A stretch of DNA of 36,407 bases. It comes from Fibrobacteria bacterium GUT31 (GTDB lineage Bacteria > Fibrobacterota > Fibrobacteria > Fibrobacterales > Fibrobacteraceae). Shown piece by piece: positions 8,074 through 19,200 of the stretch (positions are counted from its first letter, which is position 1; every line of letters starts with the position of its first letter). A program made the position numbers and the translations under genes. The stretch lies in assembly GCA_001462225.1 (NCBI GenBank), contig LIUH01000105.1, positions 507 to 36,913 of the forward strand. Direction: 5' to 3'. The notes under the pieces were generated by a model. That model did no database searches and had not been told where the DNA came from. It saw only the letters and a program-made list of their open reading frames with translations.

Positions 8074-9021
8074 TCAATATTTTCTTTTCCTGAAAAACAC
8101 AACATATTTTAAAATTTGCTCTTTGGCTTCATCCGGGGTATAACGAACTTGAGCATAAGTAAAAGCAATGCCATTCTTATAGAAATAAAATATGCTTTCC
8201 GTATAACCTGCCGATTCCCCCAAGCTCCAATAAAAAGGTTTTTCTTCTGTCGTTTCCACAAAGTCAATTTGGCGGTTTCTAAAATTATCTAAATTACAAC
8301 GGAAAGATAAACATTTCTTTTTATCGTTGTATTCGATTCGAATAGTCGAGCTTTCTAGATTTCCTATATCGACATATGTATTAATTTGATCAATTATTTT
8401 GTAAGAATCAAAAATATATTGTCCAATAAATGTTATCAAATAATCAGTTGTTAATATGCGGACATTATCAGGCACATTAGAATTTAAATCGCCCGCAAAT
8501 GTATATGGTGTATCATAATCCCATATCTCATCCCAATACATTTTCGGCCTATGTTCAAGATAGATTATTTGTATTTCGCCGTTTTGTGTCTCTAATTTTG
8601 TGTTATTGTGAGCATATGTCTCCCCGTCAAAATTTAATTGAATTTCATTTCTGTTGATTTTTTGTTGATTTGTGAAATCAATTTCTCGGATAAAAACTTT
8701 TCCATCTTCAACGGACAGTGCTAATATTTCCGGGGAGCGGCTATGGTTATCAAGTTTGCTTGCCTGTTGTATGTAATACCCTTGCGCTAAATTTATTGAG
8801 TCAAGCGACGATACATCCGATCCCGTTGAACGTCGATAATTTGTAATTGATTTTTTATTGATAAAAGATAAAGCAATCTCTTCAATAATATTATTATTTT
8901 CGCTTTCTGTTGTATTATTTTGTCCTGTAAATCGTTCTTTTTCGGCGTTTGTATTTTTGCTGCAGGCAAGAAATAAAATGTTGACTGAAAGTAACAGGCA
9001 GTTTCTTAAAAAAGTTTTCAT
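8074..9021 (-). CDS. Lipoprotein of unknown function
   Basis: A 315-residue lipoprotein with a signal peptide ending F-L-A-C (Cys20), followed by an Asn/Glu/Thr-rich linker. The mature domain is mostly predicted beta strand, with many Tyr, Asn and Ile, and shows no recognised motif. It has its own promoter candidate (TTGACA-N18-TATGAT) and a GGAG ribosome binding site. It is first of a two-gene unit with the 7288-8052 lipoprotein. Lipidation and location next to SH3 lipoproteins suggest an envelope role; nothing more specific is supported. Confidence 0.75.
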   Translation of the reverse strand: MKTFLRNCLLLSVNILFLACSKNTNAEKERFTGQNNTTESENNNIIEEIALSFINKKSITNYRRSTGSDVSSLDSINLAQGYYIQQASKLDNHSRSPEILALSVEDGKVFIREIDFTNQQKINRNEIQLNFDGETYAHNNTKLETQNGEIQIIYLEHRPKMYWDEIWDYDTPYTFAGDLNSNVPDNVRILTTDYLITFIGQYIFDSYKIIDQINTYVDIGNLESSTIRIEYNDKKKCLSFRCNLDNFRNRQIDFVETTEEKPFYWSLGESAGYTESIFYFYKNGIAFTYAQVRYTPDEAKEQILKYVVFFRKRKY

Positions 9022-9042
9022 TTTTTCTCCTTGTCAATACTG

Positions 9043-9072
9043 ATCATAACAGTGTATAAATATATTTGTCAA
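9043..9072 (-). promoter_or_regulatory. Promoter for the 8074-9021 lipoprotein gene
   Basis: On the minus strand TTGACA (9072-9067) is followed after 18 bases by TATGAT (9048-9043). The predicted start, about seven bases further on, leaves a short leader containing the AAGGAG ribosome binding site before the ATG at 9021. Confidence 0.6.
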
Positions 9073-9105
9073 ATTCTCTTCTTTCACTCTCTTAAAGGAG
9101 CTAAA

Positions 9106-10179
9106 TTATTCAAAATAATTTTCCGGAAGCCAACCGTCGTAAAATGGACCGCCGCCGTCTATTGGGTCGCCGCTGGTAAAATCAAAGGATGTGTAATACC
9201 AAACAACATCGTCAATTGTTGTTTTTGCGTGTTTCACAGCAACTTTTTCTGTTGCCTTTCTTCCGTAATAATTATCTTGAAACATATTTTTTGATGACAT
9301 GTCCGGCAACGAATATAGAACGCCGTTTGTATTTACTTTTCCTTCTTCCCATATTTTTTCACAATAATGTTGATGCAGTTTTACTATTTCCCCAACTTTC
9401 GCATTATTCAAGTTATGTGCGTAAAAAACAACCGTTTCATCATCATTTACTAAGACAGGAGCGCCGCTATAGTACAGTTCATTGGAATAGTGTAAGCTGG
9501 AAATGGTATATTTTTCGGCAAATCTTACGATATTTATTGGCGGAAAAAAATGTACTGTATTGTTTTTAAGTGCATAGCGGCCGTAATCGTAGCCGTGACC
9601 GCGGCCCATTCCGGCATAATTGCCCTCGTGTGAAAAAATCAAAATGACACCATTTCTTTGCCATGAACAGGATTGTAAATCGTTCAGCGTAAAATTTTCT
9701 ATAGGAGATAAATTTCCAAAATAGCTGTTCCAATTTTTCCCTTTAAATTCATCCGGTATACTAGATAGCATTAGTTCGAGATATTCGCCGAAGATCCAGC
9801 CGGTTATATTTTCGTTTGCGGTTATCTTATACCAATAATCTTCTAAATTATTGGCCGCAGTTTTTTCCTTTGTAATGTCTATTACGGTAACATAGTCGCC
9901 TAAATTTAACATTCCAAGTATTTCCGCATTTGTATTTGGTTCACCTCTTATCCGTAAATTATCATCGTTTATATAACCGCCACATGGTAGAACGGGGATT
10001 ATGTCAGCCTTTTTATGCTCTGTAATTTTTTCATCCGTTGTTTCAGTTTCTGGCGTTTCTCTCATTGTTATTTTTTCAGCCTCCGCTGTTTTTATCGCTG
10101 TTGATTTATTGTTCTGTTCTGTGTTTTTTGAACATGAGACAGCTAAAACAATTATTGTTATCCACAGGATTTTTTTCAT
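9106..10179 (-). CDS. SH3-domain lipoprotein adjacent to the giant-protein operon
   Basis: A 357-residue lipoprotein with signal peptide ending A-V-S-C (Cys16). Residues 67-136 form an SH3 domain (N-L-R-I-R-G...D-Y-W-Y-K-I...G-W-I-F-G-E-Y-L), homologous to that of the 6121-7215 lipoprotein. The C-terminal ~85 residues look like a second, degenerate SH3-like unit ending 'D-G-W-L-P-E-N-Y-F'. A longer frame starts at an ATG at 10197, but the codons between carry GAGGAG seven bases before the ATG at 10179, so the internal start is preferred. It is the first gene downstream of the giant M23-bearing protein, separated by a hairpin and its own promoter. A wall-binding or protective role is an inference from domain and position. 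Confidence 0.8.
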   Translation of the reverse strand: MKKILWITIIVLAVSCSKNTEQNNKSTAIKTAEAEKITMRETPETETTDEKITEHKKADIIPVLPCGGYINDDNLRIRGEPNTNAEILGMLNLGDYVTVIDITKEKTAANNLEDYWYKITANENITGWIFGEYLELMLSSIPDEFKGKNWNSYFGNLSPIENFTLNDLQSCSWQRNGVILIFSHEGNYAGMGRGHGYDYGRYALKNNTVHFFPPINIVRFAEKYTISSLHYSNELYYSGAPVLVNDDETVVFYAHNLNNAKVGEIVKLHQHYCEKIWEEGKVNTNGVLYSLPDMSSKNMFQDNYYGRKATEKVAVKHAKTTIDDVVWYYTSFDFTSGDPIDGGGPFYDGWLPENYFE

Positions 10180-10207
10180 ATATTTTCTCCTCTTCATTAT
10201 TTAAACC

Positions 10208-10236
10208 ATCATAGTTTTTTCTGATTTATAGAACAA
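10208..10236 (-). promoter_or_regulatory. Possible promoter for the 9106-10179 lipoprotein gene
   Basis: On the minus strand TATGAT (10213-10208) lies 28 bases before the ATG at 10179, with a weak TTGTTC (10236-10231) 17 bases upstream. The -10 hexamer is the same as that of the 8074-9021 gene. Confidence 0.45.
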
Positions 10237-10237
10237 G

Positions 10238-10272
10238 CAAACTGGCAGGAAATGACATTCCTTGCCAGTTTG
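10238..10272 (-). terminator. Hairpin downstream of the giant-protein operon
   Basis: CAAACTGGCA-GGAA (10238-10251) pairs with 10258-10272 with one bulged base and a six-base loop. It lies 14 bases after the giant gene's stop on the minus strand. The following T-rich stretch (CTTGTTCT) is weak, so termination may be incomplete. Confidence 0.65.
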
Positions 10273-10285
10273 TAACCGCACATGA

Positions 10286-13200
10286 CTAAAACCTGTAAAA
10301 ATTCCCGAAATGGTTTGGTATATTTTTTCTAGCTTGATCCATATATGCGTATGGATATTCGAGCCTATTACCCGGTTGTAATGTTTCAGGGTTTACAAAT
10401 TGCCTTACATATTGACCATTATATGGCAAGGACTTTGTCATATCAATATGAGTGTGTGTACCGGAACCAGCGCCATTAGACGATGTAGGATATTCGGCTA
10501 TTTTTTCTGTGCCACTGTAAATTGTGCCCTTTACAAGACTAGAAACAATGGTTGTATCTAAATGTTGAACACGCATTTTTAGATCGCTTCCATATAGCTG
10601 ATAATAAGCTTTATGTCCATCTGTATTAAATAATTGCCAATGACCTCCAGGAGCATAGATTTCTGACCCATCTGTTATATAATCAAGACCAGTGTGTAAC
10701 TCAGAGAAAAAAACTGCGTTTTTTATATGATCGGGTGCGGTTTCTAATTCAATATAAGGGTAAAGACGGCTAAATTCACTTGTTCTCGTATAATTTCCAG
10801 ATATCATACCGTTAATGTTTACACCATTTTTTAAGGCTTCATTTAGCCAATTCCAGTTTGTATGTATCATTTCCAACTGGGATGGATTATAATAATTCAG
10901 CAGAATTGAGTTGGCAATATCGGTGTATCCTCCAGTTTCGGCATAATTTAAAAACCCAATAGTGGAACTGTAAATTCTGTTTATTGATTCATTGGTTTTG
11001 TTTCCTGATGCGCCGACGGTTGTAAACAATTCAGCAATAGTGTTCATGGTTATTGTCTTTCCCATATTGATATCAGCCAAATCATACCTTTTCATTGTTA
11101 CAAAAGACCCGAGACTTCCGGTAATTGCATCATGTTTGCCTTTCCAATACCAATTATCATGATTAGTATCAAAAGAATGTAATAGTCCAGAGTTTACCAT
11201 CATTGCTCGAACTGCTTCAACACTGGCTGAATCATTCGGATCAATATTTAAAAGCCACAAAAGAGCGCCCTCAATGGAATCATCGCTCCTTAATCCCATT
11301 TCTCTATATGACTTAATGATATTTCCATCTGCATCTCGCAATGTAGCCAATCCGTCATATTCCAGATTTCCTTCTCTGGTAAGCTTCCAAAAATCCGCAC
11401 TCGAATCATAGTAATTGTCAACATAGGAATTGAAGAAATCAGTACCCCCCATGTAAGCGATAATGTCTCTCAATAAATTATCATCAAGAGCCAATTGCTG
11501 GCCGTCAAATAACATCTTCAACGCCATTTCGGTGTGCGCTAATGTAGCCATTCTGGTTTCCAGATAGTTGTCGTCTGTTACAATGCCATCCCTGTAAGTT
11601 TCGTGCCCGAGAAGTACCGCGAGGCGCATCTGATCCTCCGCGCTCATGCCCTGCTGATAGCCTGCCAAATTAATCATTCTTCTTCCGTCAACGATTGTGG
11701 TTTCTGCGGAAAGATCTCCGCCGGTGTTATTTAAAATTCCTGTACTTCCTTTTAGTATATCCCATAATTGGCCTTTTTGTGTACTGTCTCCGAAACCGTA
11801 CTGGGCGCGCAGCGCGATTGCCGAATCAAAATAGTTGTTTTTTACATATTGGCCAATGTTACTGTTAACATTCCAGACCTGTGCGCCTCTGAGGGCTGCG
11901 GCTAAATTGTCAAGGCTGACGTTTGCGCCGCCTGTGCCGATGTTCATTGTTGTACCGCCACGCCCGAGGTGCAGTTCGAGTAATCCGCTGTTAATTCTTC
12001 CGTTTGTAAACAGGCCGAGGTTGAGGACATTCAATGTAAAGTCATTTCCCAGAGCGTAGTTTACTCCCTGTCCGGTAAGGGAACCGGCGAGGTTGTTAAA
12101 TATTCCAAGGTCAGCTTTGTTTGAGTTATTAAAACCTGTCAGTTTTTCCAGAGAAAAGCCGCTGTTGATGGCTTGCAGAGTTCCGGTGGTAAAGGTACTC
12201 GTCATAGATGACAATGTATTTGTGAACGTGCTTCTCATACTGGCTCTAAACATTTCGCTGGAATAGCCGAGGCCGCCGTTTCTGCTGTAAGTAATTCCGT
12301 TAATGGCGCTGGCAGCAAAACCAGTTGCTAAAGTTTGCGCTCCTGTCATTGCGGTTTGTACCATTATTTTGCCGAATGTACTGTTTGTTGCGCTCATGGC
12401 GGTTTTTGTAAGCCCGTTACCTATAAAATTGTCGGCACCTCCAATTCCGCCAAAGAGTCCGGAAACCATACTGCTTACGGTTTCTGTGAGCAAAGTTTTT
12501 CCAAATTCAAAACCTGCTTCACCAAATGTTTTGTATCCCGAAGCTACATCAAGAGTTCCAAAAAACAGATCGTCGCTGACATTAATACCTACGCCGAGAG
12601 CCATCATCCCGATTGTTGCGGGAAGGTTTGCGCCGAAAGAAAATACGGTAGTTACAACAGCAGCCGCTATAGAGTTGACAACCTGAAATGTTGATCGGAT
12701 AGATGGCGATTTAAAAGAGCTTCCCTCGTCGTTCCATATTCGCTTATCCCATGCGGGCATGGCAAGTTCCGCCATTCCTTTCGCGTCGGTAATTGACCAA
12801 TAGATGTATGAACACATAAGGCGTCCGAGTTCTCCCGCGCCTCTGTCATAGAAAATGGAATTATTTGCAATGTTTATCTCGTTTCCCGGTTTAACGGCCG
12901 GCTCATACCCGATATGGGCGCCGAATTTTCCAGGGGATTGTTCGCGTTTTCCGGCGTATGTTTTTTCGATAATTTTTACGTCTTCGCCGATCCCGAATAT
13001 TTCTTCGGCAATCGTACCTATCTCTATATGGGCATTCTCCAGCAATCCTCTTATTGCTATTGTATCCATGCTTGCCAGATAGCTTTCGTCCAGTTTTGTC
13101 TGCAGCGATACAGGTTCCATTTTGTAATCTTTATAGCCGGAAACGAATGCCGGCTTGGTAATGACCGGCGTAAAAAGCGTGGAACCTTTTACTATATCCT

Positions 13201-16200
13201 TTGAATAGTCGTTTCCGCTTCTTTTCCAAAGCCCGTTAAAAATAAACATCTCATCCATACTGTTCCGGAATTTTTTATTGGCCGAATCAACATTGGCTGT
13301 CAGATTTTTGATTGCTTCATCAATGATTTGCTGGATGTTATACGCAAGCCTTCTGGATTCCATATCCGCGATTTCAGCATTGGTTTTTCTGGACATGTCC
13401 GAAGCCGCTGTTCTTGTAAGAGCCGCATCCCATATTGAGATACCTCCCATGCCGCGTTTTACAATGGCGGATGCGGTATTGGCGATATTATTTATGGAGC
13501 CGAACGCGTTGTACATATTTGCGATTCCTGCGGACTGTAGAAGCTGTGCCATTAATGTTTCTGTTTCCGGAACAGCGTTCCTGATGCCAAAAGGTTCTCT
13601 GGTGTCCATAAATCTTGACAGCCGTTCACCTTCCGTACCGACAAGCAGCAAAAAAGATTCCGCTGACGCCTCATTTGCGGCAGCCGCAGCCTGTTCCAGC
13701 CATTTTTCCTTATCTTCAAGGCCTGCCAGATAAGCTTCGGCCCATTCATTGCTGACACGGTTGTATTCGTTTTGAAAATTTATTCTCCATTGTTTGTAGG
13801 TTTTCTCCATTTTTTCAGAGGCAGCGATCCAATCTGTTCTGCCGTTTTCAGTTATCCGTGAAGCTGAGTCAAGCCATTCATAATACTTTTCCGAAATATC
13901 CCGCAGTGTTAGTTGCCATTCGATTTCCCTGGCCGCGAGTTCCGCCGTGTATCTGTTCTCCAGCGCTTTTGCGGTCAATACTGTAATCTCGTCTCCCAGA
14001 ACACTGAACTCTGCAAAAAAATCAAATTTAGCGTTTGAATACATCGAAATATCGTTTAGCAAAACGGCGTAAACATTATCATAATGATTTTTCCATGCCG
14101 CGGCGTTTTTACCATAAGCGTTCTCCGCCGCTGCCTTCAGGGTTTTTGCGTCAACAGCTCCTGCAAAAAAAGCGTCAACGGCGGCAAGATAATTTTTTTC
14201 GTTTGTTTGCTGGATTTGTGCGTCATTAAGCCAGCGGGTTTCCAGAGCAGTTTTGTTTTTGGTTTCAGTATTCTTTGCCCATTCAAGCAGGCCGTCAAGC
14301 GCGGTTGGAACATTTACAAATGTCCTGCCGGATTCCCCCTGCATTTTTTCCCAATAAGTTTTGAGATCGGCTATGTCCGCACCGCTTAATTTTTCGGTTA
14401 ACAAAAGCGCGCGATTTATGTCATCCCATGTAATGTTTGTCCCGTCTGTTTTTTTACCTTCCAGCGCTTCGAGTTTTTGGGAAAACTCAATATATGCGGA
14501 ATAGTAATTTTGTATGGACGAAATATTTCTCTGTAATCCGGTTTTCCACTTTTCAACTTTACTTTTTGTTTCAGACAAGGCCGATTGAATCCGGTTCATG
14601 GCGAGACGATTGACGTCTCTCATCTCCCTGTACATCAATTCCCTTATAATTCCTCCGACGATGGGAAGCAATATGCCGGCGATAACAGATTTCCATTTTT
14701 TATTCAGCTGCTGATTTGCATACGAATATTTGTCTTGAACATAATCATAAGCATTTTGATACACATCAAGAGTGTACATCTGTGAAAAACCCGCGCTGTA
14801 ATCATTGCCATATCCCGATAATGTAAGAATGACATAGAATTCCAGATCCGCTTTTTCTTCTTCACTTAGCCCTGTCCATGCATTATAAAATATTGCTTCA
14901 GCATCCATATTGCTCACGGCAGAATAAAGATGACCTTTGCTTAAAGCGCTGCTTTTTATCGGCAGTGAACCCAAAGAACCGCCGCTTTTCATCTGTCCTA
15001 TTCCGGAATAGTAACCGTTTAAAAAAGACAAATCTTCATTGGCGTTTATTAATGAAGTTATAAGATAATCCCTTGCAAGGCTCCACTGTTTAAATTTTCC
15101 GCTGTCTGAAAAATAGCCGGACATTCTTTTGTTTAATTCATCTAACAATTTTTCAAATTCGCTGAATTCAAATTGTTCGTCATACAGTTGTAGTTTTGTG
15201 TTAAATAATTTGTCGAGAGCTTCTGCGTTTTCAGCATTTACGCCTGTTAATATCATGGAGCCATCCGTTGAAAAGGCAAGCCGTCCGTCTTTTACGGTTA
15301 TTATGTCCTTGAGCGACCAGTCAGCCCGCGATTCAGGCGAGATATAATCTTTATATTCCTGACTAACATACCCAAGCTGATGAAGGGCGTTTTGATATTC
15401 AGAGAATAATTTATCTCTCTTAGAAATTTCCTGAAGAGTTGTGGATAATACCGCTTCAACGGCTTCAAAAGATTTTAGTTTTCTGCTAAAACTCTGTTCA
15501 TATTCGGCATACAACGCGTTGTATTCGGGATTTTCATAGGAGCGGCGGCTCTCTCCTCTGTAAATATCGGAGATAACATTTAAAACCGTCTGCGCCTTTG
15601 ACAAATTAGTTTTAATACTTTCAATATTGATATGATCCGTGCCCAAATAAGCGGTACTTGCCCATCTTTGTATAGCGTCCTGTTTCTCATATTCAAAACG
15701 TTTTAGATCTGAATTGTTATGCGCTCTTTTCAATACGCTGTATTGATCGTCGTACAAAGAGCCGGTGGCGAGGAAATTTCCGGCTTTCGCTGAATATTCA
15801 TCCCTTAACGCGTTATACACACCTTCCTGTGCCTTCAACGCCTCATAAGAATTTTTAAGCTGAGTTTCCATTTCTTCATGGGGTGTTCTTGATAATTCAT
15901 AAGTTCTGCCTGTTTTGGCAATTTCTTTATACAAAGCGTTCAATATGCTAAAGTTATCTGCAATTTTTGAAACTTCATTTAAATATAAATCGAAGAAATT
16001 CGCGGCGTTTTCGTTTGAATAATCAAAATTTTTCCCAGATAAAACTGTTAAAGAGTCATTTATACGGTTTGTGTAATAAGCCGCGTTGAACAATGCGTCA
16101 GCCAATACGCCTTCTTTCCACGTAGAAACCGCGGCGGCCACCGGATTATAATTTGTAATATAGTCATTTTCATCTGTCAGATACTGGCGCCAGTGTTTTT

Positions 16201-19200
16201 CGTTTCCGGCAGCGGCCATGTCATTGTAAAACGTTTCCAATGCCGCTATAATTTGCTCCGTGTAAAAAAGCCGAATCACATCGTTGTTTATTTTCGCGTA
16301 AGCGTCATTTATCTTTTCAATTTCGTTTTCATCCATGTACCTCTGCGAACTGGCGTAATTGTACAGTTCTTCGTATTTTGCATCGATTTCCATTTGCTTT
16401 AAGTACAGGGATTCTGCAATATTTTGCGGACGTATATCCATGTAAAACGCATAAGATGCGATATACTCAACGATTGAATTTTTCCAGATGCCTGTCTCAT
16501 ATTCCAGCCATTGCGGAATTATCGAAAAACAATTTCCAAAATCCAGTAAAAACTGAGCGGCATTTTGTATAAAATCTCCGGGCTTTTTGTAAATCGATTC
16601 GCAGATTCTTTGAGCGGACGGCAAAAAAACATTGGTCTGTACAAGACCGTAACTGGCGAATAGCGCTTTTAAAGAATTGCATGTATCCTGCCAAAATTCC
16701 GCCTGACCAAAAGAACTGATAGCGGAATATTCATTAAAAATATTGAGCAAGTCAAAACAAAAGTAGTAATCGTTAAGATACTCTGTAAGGTACAATTCCG
16801 AACCTGTAAAAAATGAACTGCCTGATAGAAAAAAGTCTATGAGCGCGTCTTCCTCGTCATTGCCTGTAAAAATATTCCCTCCCAAATCCATTCTTTCTTT
16901 CAGGCTTAAAAGGATTTTGTATACATCAGCCGCTGTTTCAGCATCAATCAAACAAAATTCCGGCAGAATGTATTCAAAATCATCAGTCACGGGATCTTCG
17001 CTCAGAAAATTTTCCAATGAGTTCAATTCAAGTTCAATTCGTTTTTCTGTAAGTACCAACGAACTGTTTTCGTAATCTGCGGCAATCTGCGCGTTTAATT
17101 TTTCTCCGTAAAGAACGGATTTTTCTTCTTTTGTAAGGTCAAGTCCTTTCGCGCCGGCATACCAATCCGCGCCGGTGTATGGCGAATAAAATGACCGCAA
17201 TTGACCGTTATAGTTATCTGCAAACAGATTTATGGCCGCAAGACGTATTTTCAAACTGATTTCGGAATCTTTCCCATCCGCTATGTTTTTTTCAAGTTCT
17301 TCCAAAGACGGCATTTCTTCACCGTCTCCGTTTATCAGAATATAAAGAATATTTTGTGCGGCTTCTTCACGTTCGGTTAAATCCCATTTCATGCCGTATT
17401 CGATGGCTGTTCTATAAACGGCGTTGCTGCCGGTCTGTTGGAATAATTTGTATTTTTCAACCAGAAGCTCATATTTTGTGTTTAAGTCCAGCAAATAAAA
17501 ATCTTCACGATTAATCAGCGAGGCGGTAACAAGCGTAGAATAATCCGAATTAAACTTGTTCAAAATTTCTTCGGCCCGCAGCATTTCTCGTGACAAGTTT
17601 TGCAATACTATCTGCTGTTTCTGAATGTCTTCTCCGAGTGTGTTTAACTTTCCCAATTCTCTTTCATACGCCGCAAGAGATTCGTTATAGGCTGTTTTTG
17701 CGTTCTCCCATGCCTGTATTCCTTCCACATTCGTTATTCTTCCTGCGGAAAATTCGTTCGCGTATATTATTACGGCTTCCGCTATGGCGCTTTTTCGTTC
17801 CCAGTACAAGACAAGCGCTTTTGCCCTTATAAGAGCTATTTGGTATTCATCAAGGCAAAAATCTTCACTTGACGCGCCGGGAGAAAGAATGTCTTTTAAC
17901 GCTCCCGTTCCAAATAGTTCCGCGTAATTTGCGAGAATCCTTTCCCGCGCGTCAAGAGCGTTTTCCATATAAGATAAATACAATTCGTAAGAATTTATTA
18001 TTTCTTTTAAAGATGAGTTTTTTGTTTTTTCCTGTTCTTGTATAAGCCAGGTATAAAAATCCGGGTCATTTGGCTCCTTTTTGTTTGAACCGGTATACTG
18101 GCTGTGCCAAAATTGTACGTTTTCCATTGCGGAAATGGCGGCAGACGAGCAGACAAGATACATGTCAACTAACGCTTTTACCTTTGTTGTTCCTTCCCCT
18201 ATGCGCATTGCCATGTTTAATTCAAATTCCTGCCTTGCTTCGGCAATGTTTTTTTCAAATTCTTCGGAGATTTTTTTAAACATCGCTTCGCCGGAATCGA
18301 ATAGTTCTTTTGCTTTTAACTCCCACTTTTGCCGTTCTTCTTCAAACTGGTTAAAGGCCGCAAGCCATGTTTCTTCGCCTTCGGAAAACAGCTTGAAAGA
18401 TTCCTGCTCCCATTCAATACGCCTGATAAAAAATCGTTCTTCGGCTTCTTCCCACGCTTTAAGTCCCCTGTCAAACTGTTCCTTGTACAAATGCAGCCAT
18501 TCTTCGCCAAGTATCGCGAGATCACCTGTGCCGGCGGCGGCCTCCTCAATTTTTACAGTAAGCTCTTCTATTCCTCTTGCGCATGTTTTTTCTATTTCAG
18601 AGATCAGTCTTTCCGTGAATATTCGCGCGGCTTCGTCTTCGCTTTGCCTGCGCAGGCTTAAGATGTCTCTTGTTCGCCTGCTTGTAAGAATTCTTTCTTC
18701 CCTTGCGGCGATATTTTCAAATTCCCGTTTTATGCTTCCGCTTATATTCGCGCCTGTTTCCAAAATTACGGCACTCATGGTTTCGCGTAATTCTTCAGGA
18801 ATATAGGCAAGCAATTCGGTATAAAGACGAGTCATCACAGTATCAAAAGAGATACTGTATGTTTTTAAGTGTTCTTCCGTTTCGCCCTGCCACATTAACA
18901 GGTCATAAAAAAATTCCCTGCCGTCATCACCGGGGCGTATTATCAGGGGATCGCCGGTTTTATCGTCAAAGACAATGTTTTCTTCGTCATCAAGATACCA
19001 TGAATAGTATTTTTGAGTTTCACTAATCATTGCGGAAAAATCAACGATTGCTTTTTTTACCGCTTCGCCAAAGAATCTTCCGGTAAGCCACAGCGAGAAG
19101 CGCGCTTCCAGTTCTTCGTTACTCCATTTTTCTATTGTGTTTTTTGCCTCTTCAAGGAGCAGCGGATCATCGTAAAAAGTACAGGCGATTAATTCCCATG

